DNA of 32,271 nt from positions 1 to 32,271 of the forward strand of contig MHBG01000081.1 of the NCBI GenBank assembly GCA_001804785.1, read 5' to 3'. Position 1 is the first letter of the stretch. Each line of letters opens with the position of its first letter. Position numbers and translations under genes: made by a program. Origin of the DNA: Lentisphaerae bacterium GWF2_45_14. Its GTDB lineage: Bacteria > Verrucomicrobiota > Lentisphaeria > Victivallales > GWF2-45-14. A model generated the notes under the pieces. It was not told the DNA's origin. It worked only from the letters and a program-made list of their open reading frames with translations, and ran no database searches. Below, piece after piece: positions 31,961-32,271 of the stretch.

Positions 31961-31990
31961 CTGGTTAAGAACCAGGCTTTATTGTTTTAT
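31961..31990 (+). terminator. Possible intrinsic terminator of the T2SS operon
   Basis: CTGGTT (31961-31966) pairs perfectly with AACCAG (31970-31975) around an AAG loop and is followed by GCTTTATTGTTTTAT, an imperfect U-tract. It is about 90 bases after the gspK stop. The stem is short, so termination may be weak. Confidence 0.4.
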
Positions 31991-32172
31991 AGTGCCGCTT
32001 TTCCTATCTCATCGGAAATGCTCTTGTTTTTTGAGCCTATTTCCAGAGTTCAGAACCGGATAAGCAGTCTCGTTCGCGTTCAAGGCATAAAATCAGCATA
32101 AAGCCGCTTCGCTATTTATATGATTTCAGCCTCTGATCGCTCCCGTCTCCTCGCTTCTAAATAGAAATGAAC

Positions 32173-32195
32173 TCAAAAACAAACCTTGTTTTTGA
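32173..32195. repeat. Perfect 10-bp inverted repeat with 3-base loop
   Basis: TCAAAAACAA and TTGTTTTTGA flank ACC. The hairpin is AT-rich and works on either strand. No clean U-run follows, so it might be a weak bidirectional terminator or a protein-binding palindrome. Confidence 0.4.
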
Positions 32196-32271
32196 ACAGT
32201 AAAAGAATTTTCGATTTCTATACCTCTAAAATAAAATATAGTTTTTTTCTTTTCTCGAGACGATTCTTTGA

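Larger units (their letters stand above)
31873..32271. other. Gene-free 3' flank of the T2SS operon (399 bases)
   Basis: I see no credible coding frame, tRNA or mobile element. It holds a likely terminator (31961-31990), an A/T-rich hairpin (32173-32195) and a 10-bp inverted pair (31908-31917 with 32017-32026) of unknown meaning. The last 60 bases are AT-rich, as expected before a further gene outside the window. Confidence 0.5.

Noticed and set aside
31942-31970. TTGACA followed 17 bases later by TTAAGA, a possible plus-strand promoter
   Set aside because: The -10 matches consensus at only two of six positions and lies within the putative terminator hairpin; no gene follows in the window.
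31908-32026. 10-bp inverted pair about 100 bases apart after gspK
   Set aside because: It is too far apart for a hairpin and no gene or RNA structure links the arms; a chance match is likely.
1-32271. CRISPR arrays, tRNA or rRNA genes
   Set aside because: No regularly spaced short repeats were seen apart from protein-coding ones, and no cloverleaf or rRNA signatures were noticed.

Overview
The window looks like a chromosomal segment of a Gram-negative bacterium of the PVC group, most likely Lentisphaerota or a close relative. The signs are giant secreted RHS, beta-helix and thrombospondin-type-3 proteins, a beta-sandwich insert between RHS repeats that I recall from PVC RHS proteins, and pseudopilins whose FTLxE motif is not preceded by the usual glycine. 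The phylum call is inference from protein style. I see no rRNA, tRNA or CRISPR array, and only the tail of one possible extra gene at the left edge.

Left part (355-19238, all minus strand, transcribed right to left). Eight tightly spaced genes look like one operon of about 19 kb. In order of transcription: a 725-aa TSP3/FN3/beta-helix protein (17061-19238); a 141-aa secreted protein (16633-17058); a 537-aa LamG-like/discoidin-like protein (14988-16601); a 1971-aa beta-helix/TSP3 giant (9051-14966); a 1969-aa RHS protein with a Sec signal peptide and an unrecognised 204-aa C-terminal tail (3123-9032); an ankyrin lipoprotein, probably its immunity protein (2492-3112); a displaced 'orphan' RHS C-terminal cassette whose tail resembles a Tlde1/DUF2778 L,D-transpeptidase-type toxin (847-2421); and a small membrane- or lipid-anchored protein, probably its immunity protein (355-834). 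The orphan's core is homologous to and in register with the core of the full RHS gene. Recombination between them would swap the toxin tip in frame.

Middle (19349-20572). A thioredoxin-CcdA/DsbD-like membrane protein (minus strand) is divergent from a DUF1573-like exported protein that heads the right-hand operon.

Right part (20573-31872, all plus strand). This is a compact type II secretion operon: DUF1573-like, gspL-like, gspM-like, gspC-like, gspD, gspE, gspF, gspG, gspH, gspI, gspJ, gspK, with many start/stop overlaps. Prepilin peptidase (GspO) is absent and must be encoded elsewhere. The nearby minus-strand operon encodes several large Sec-exported proteins, so the simplest model is that this T2SS moves some of them, perhaps including the RHS toxin, across the outer membrane. 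That link is inference from proximity and signal peptides.
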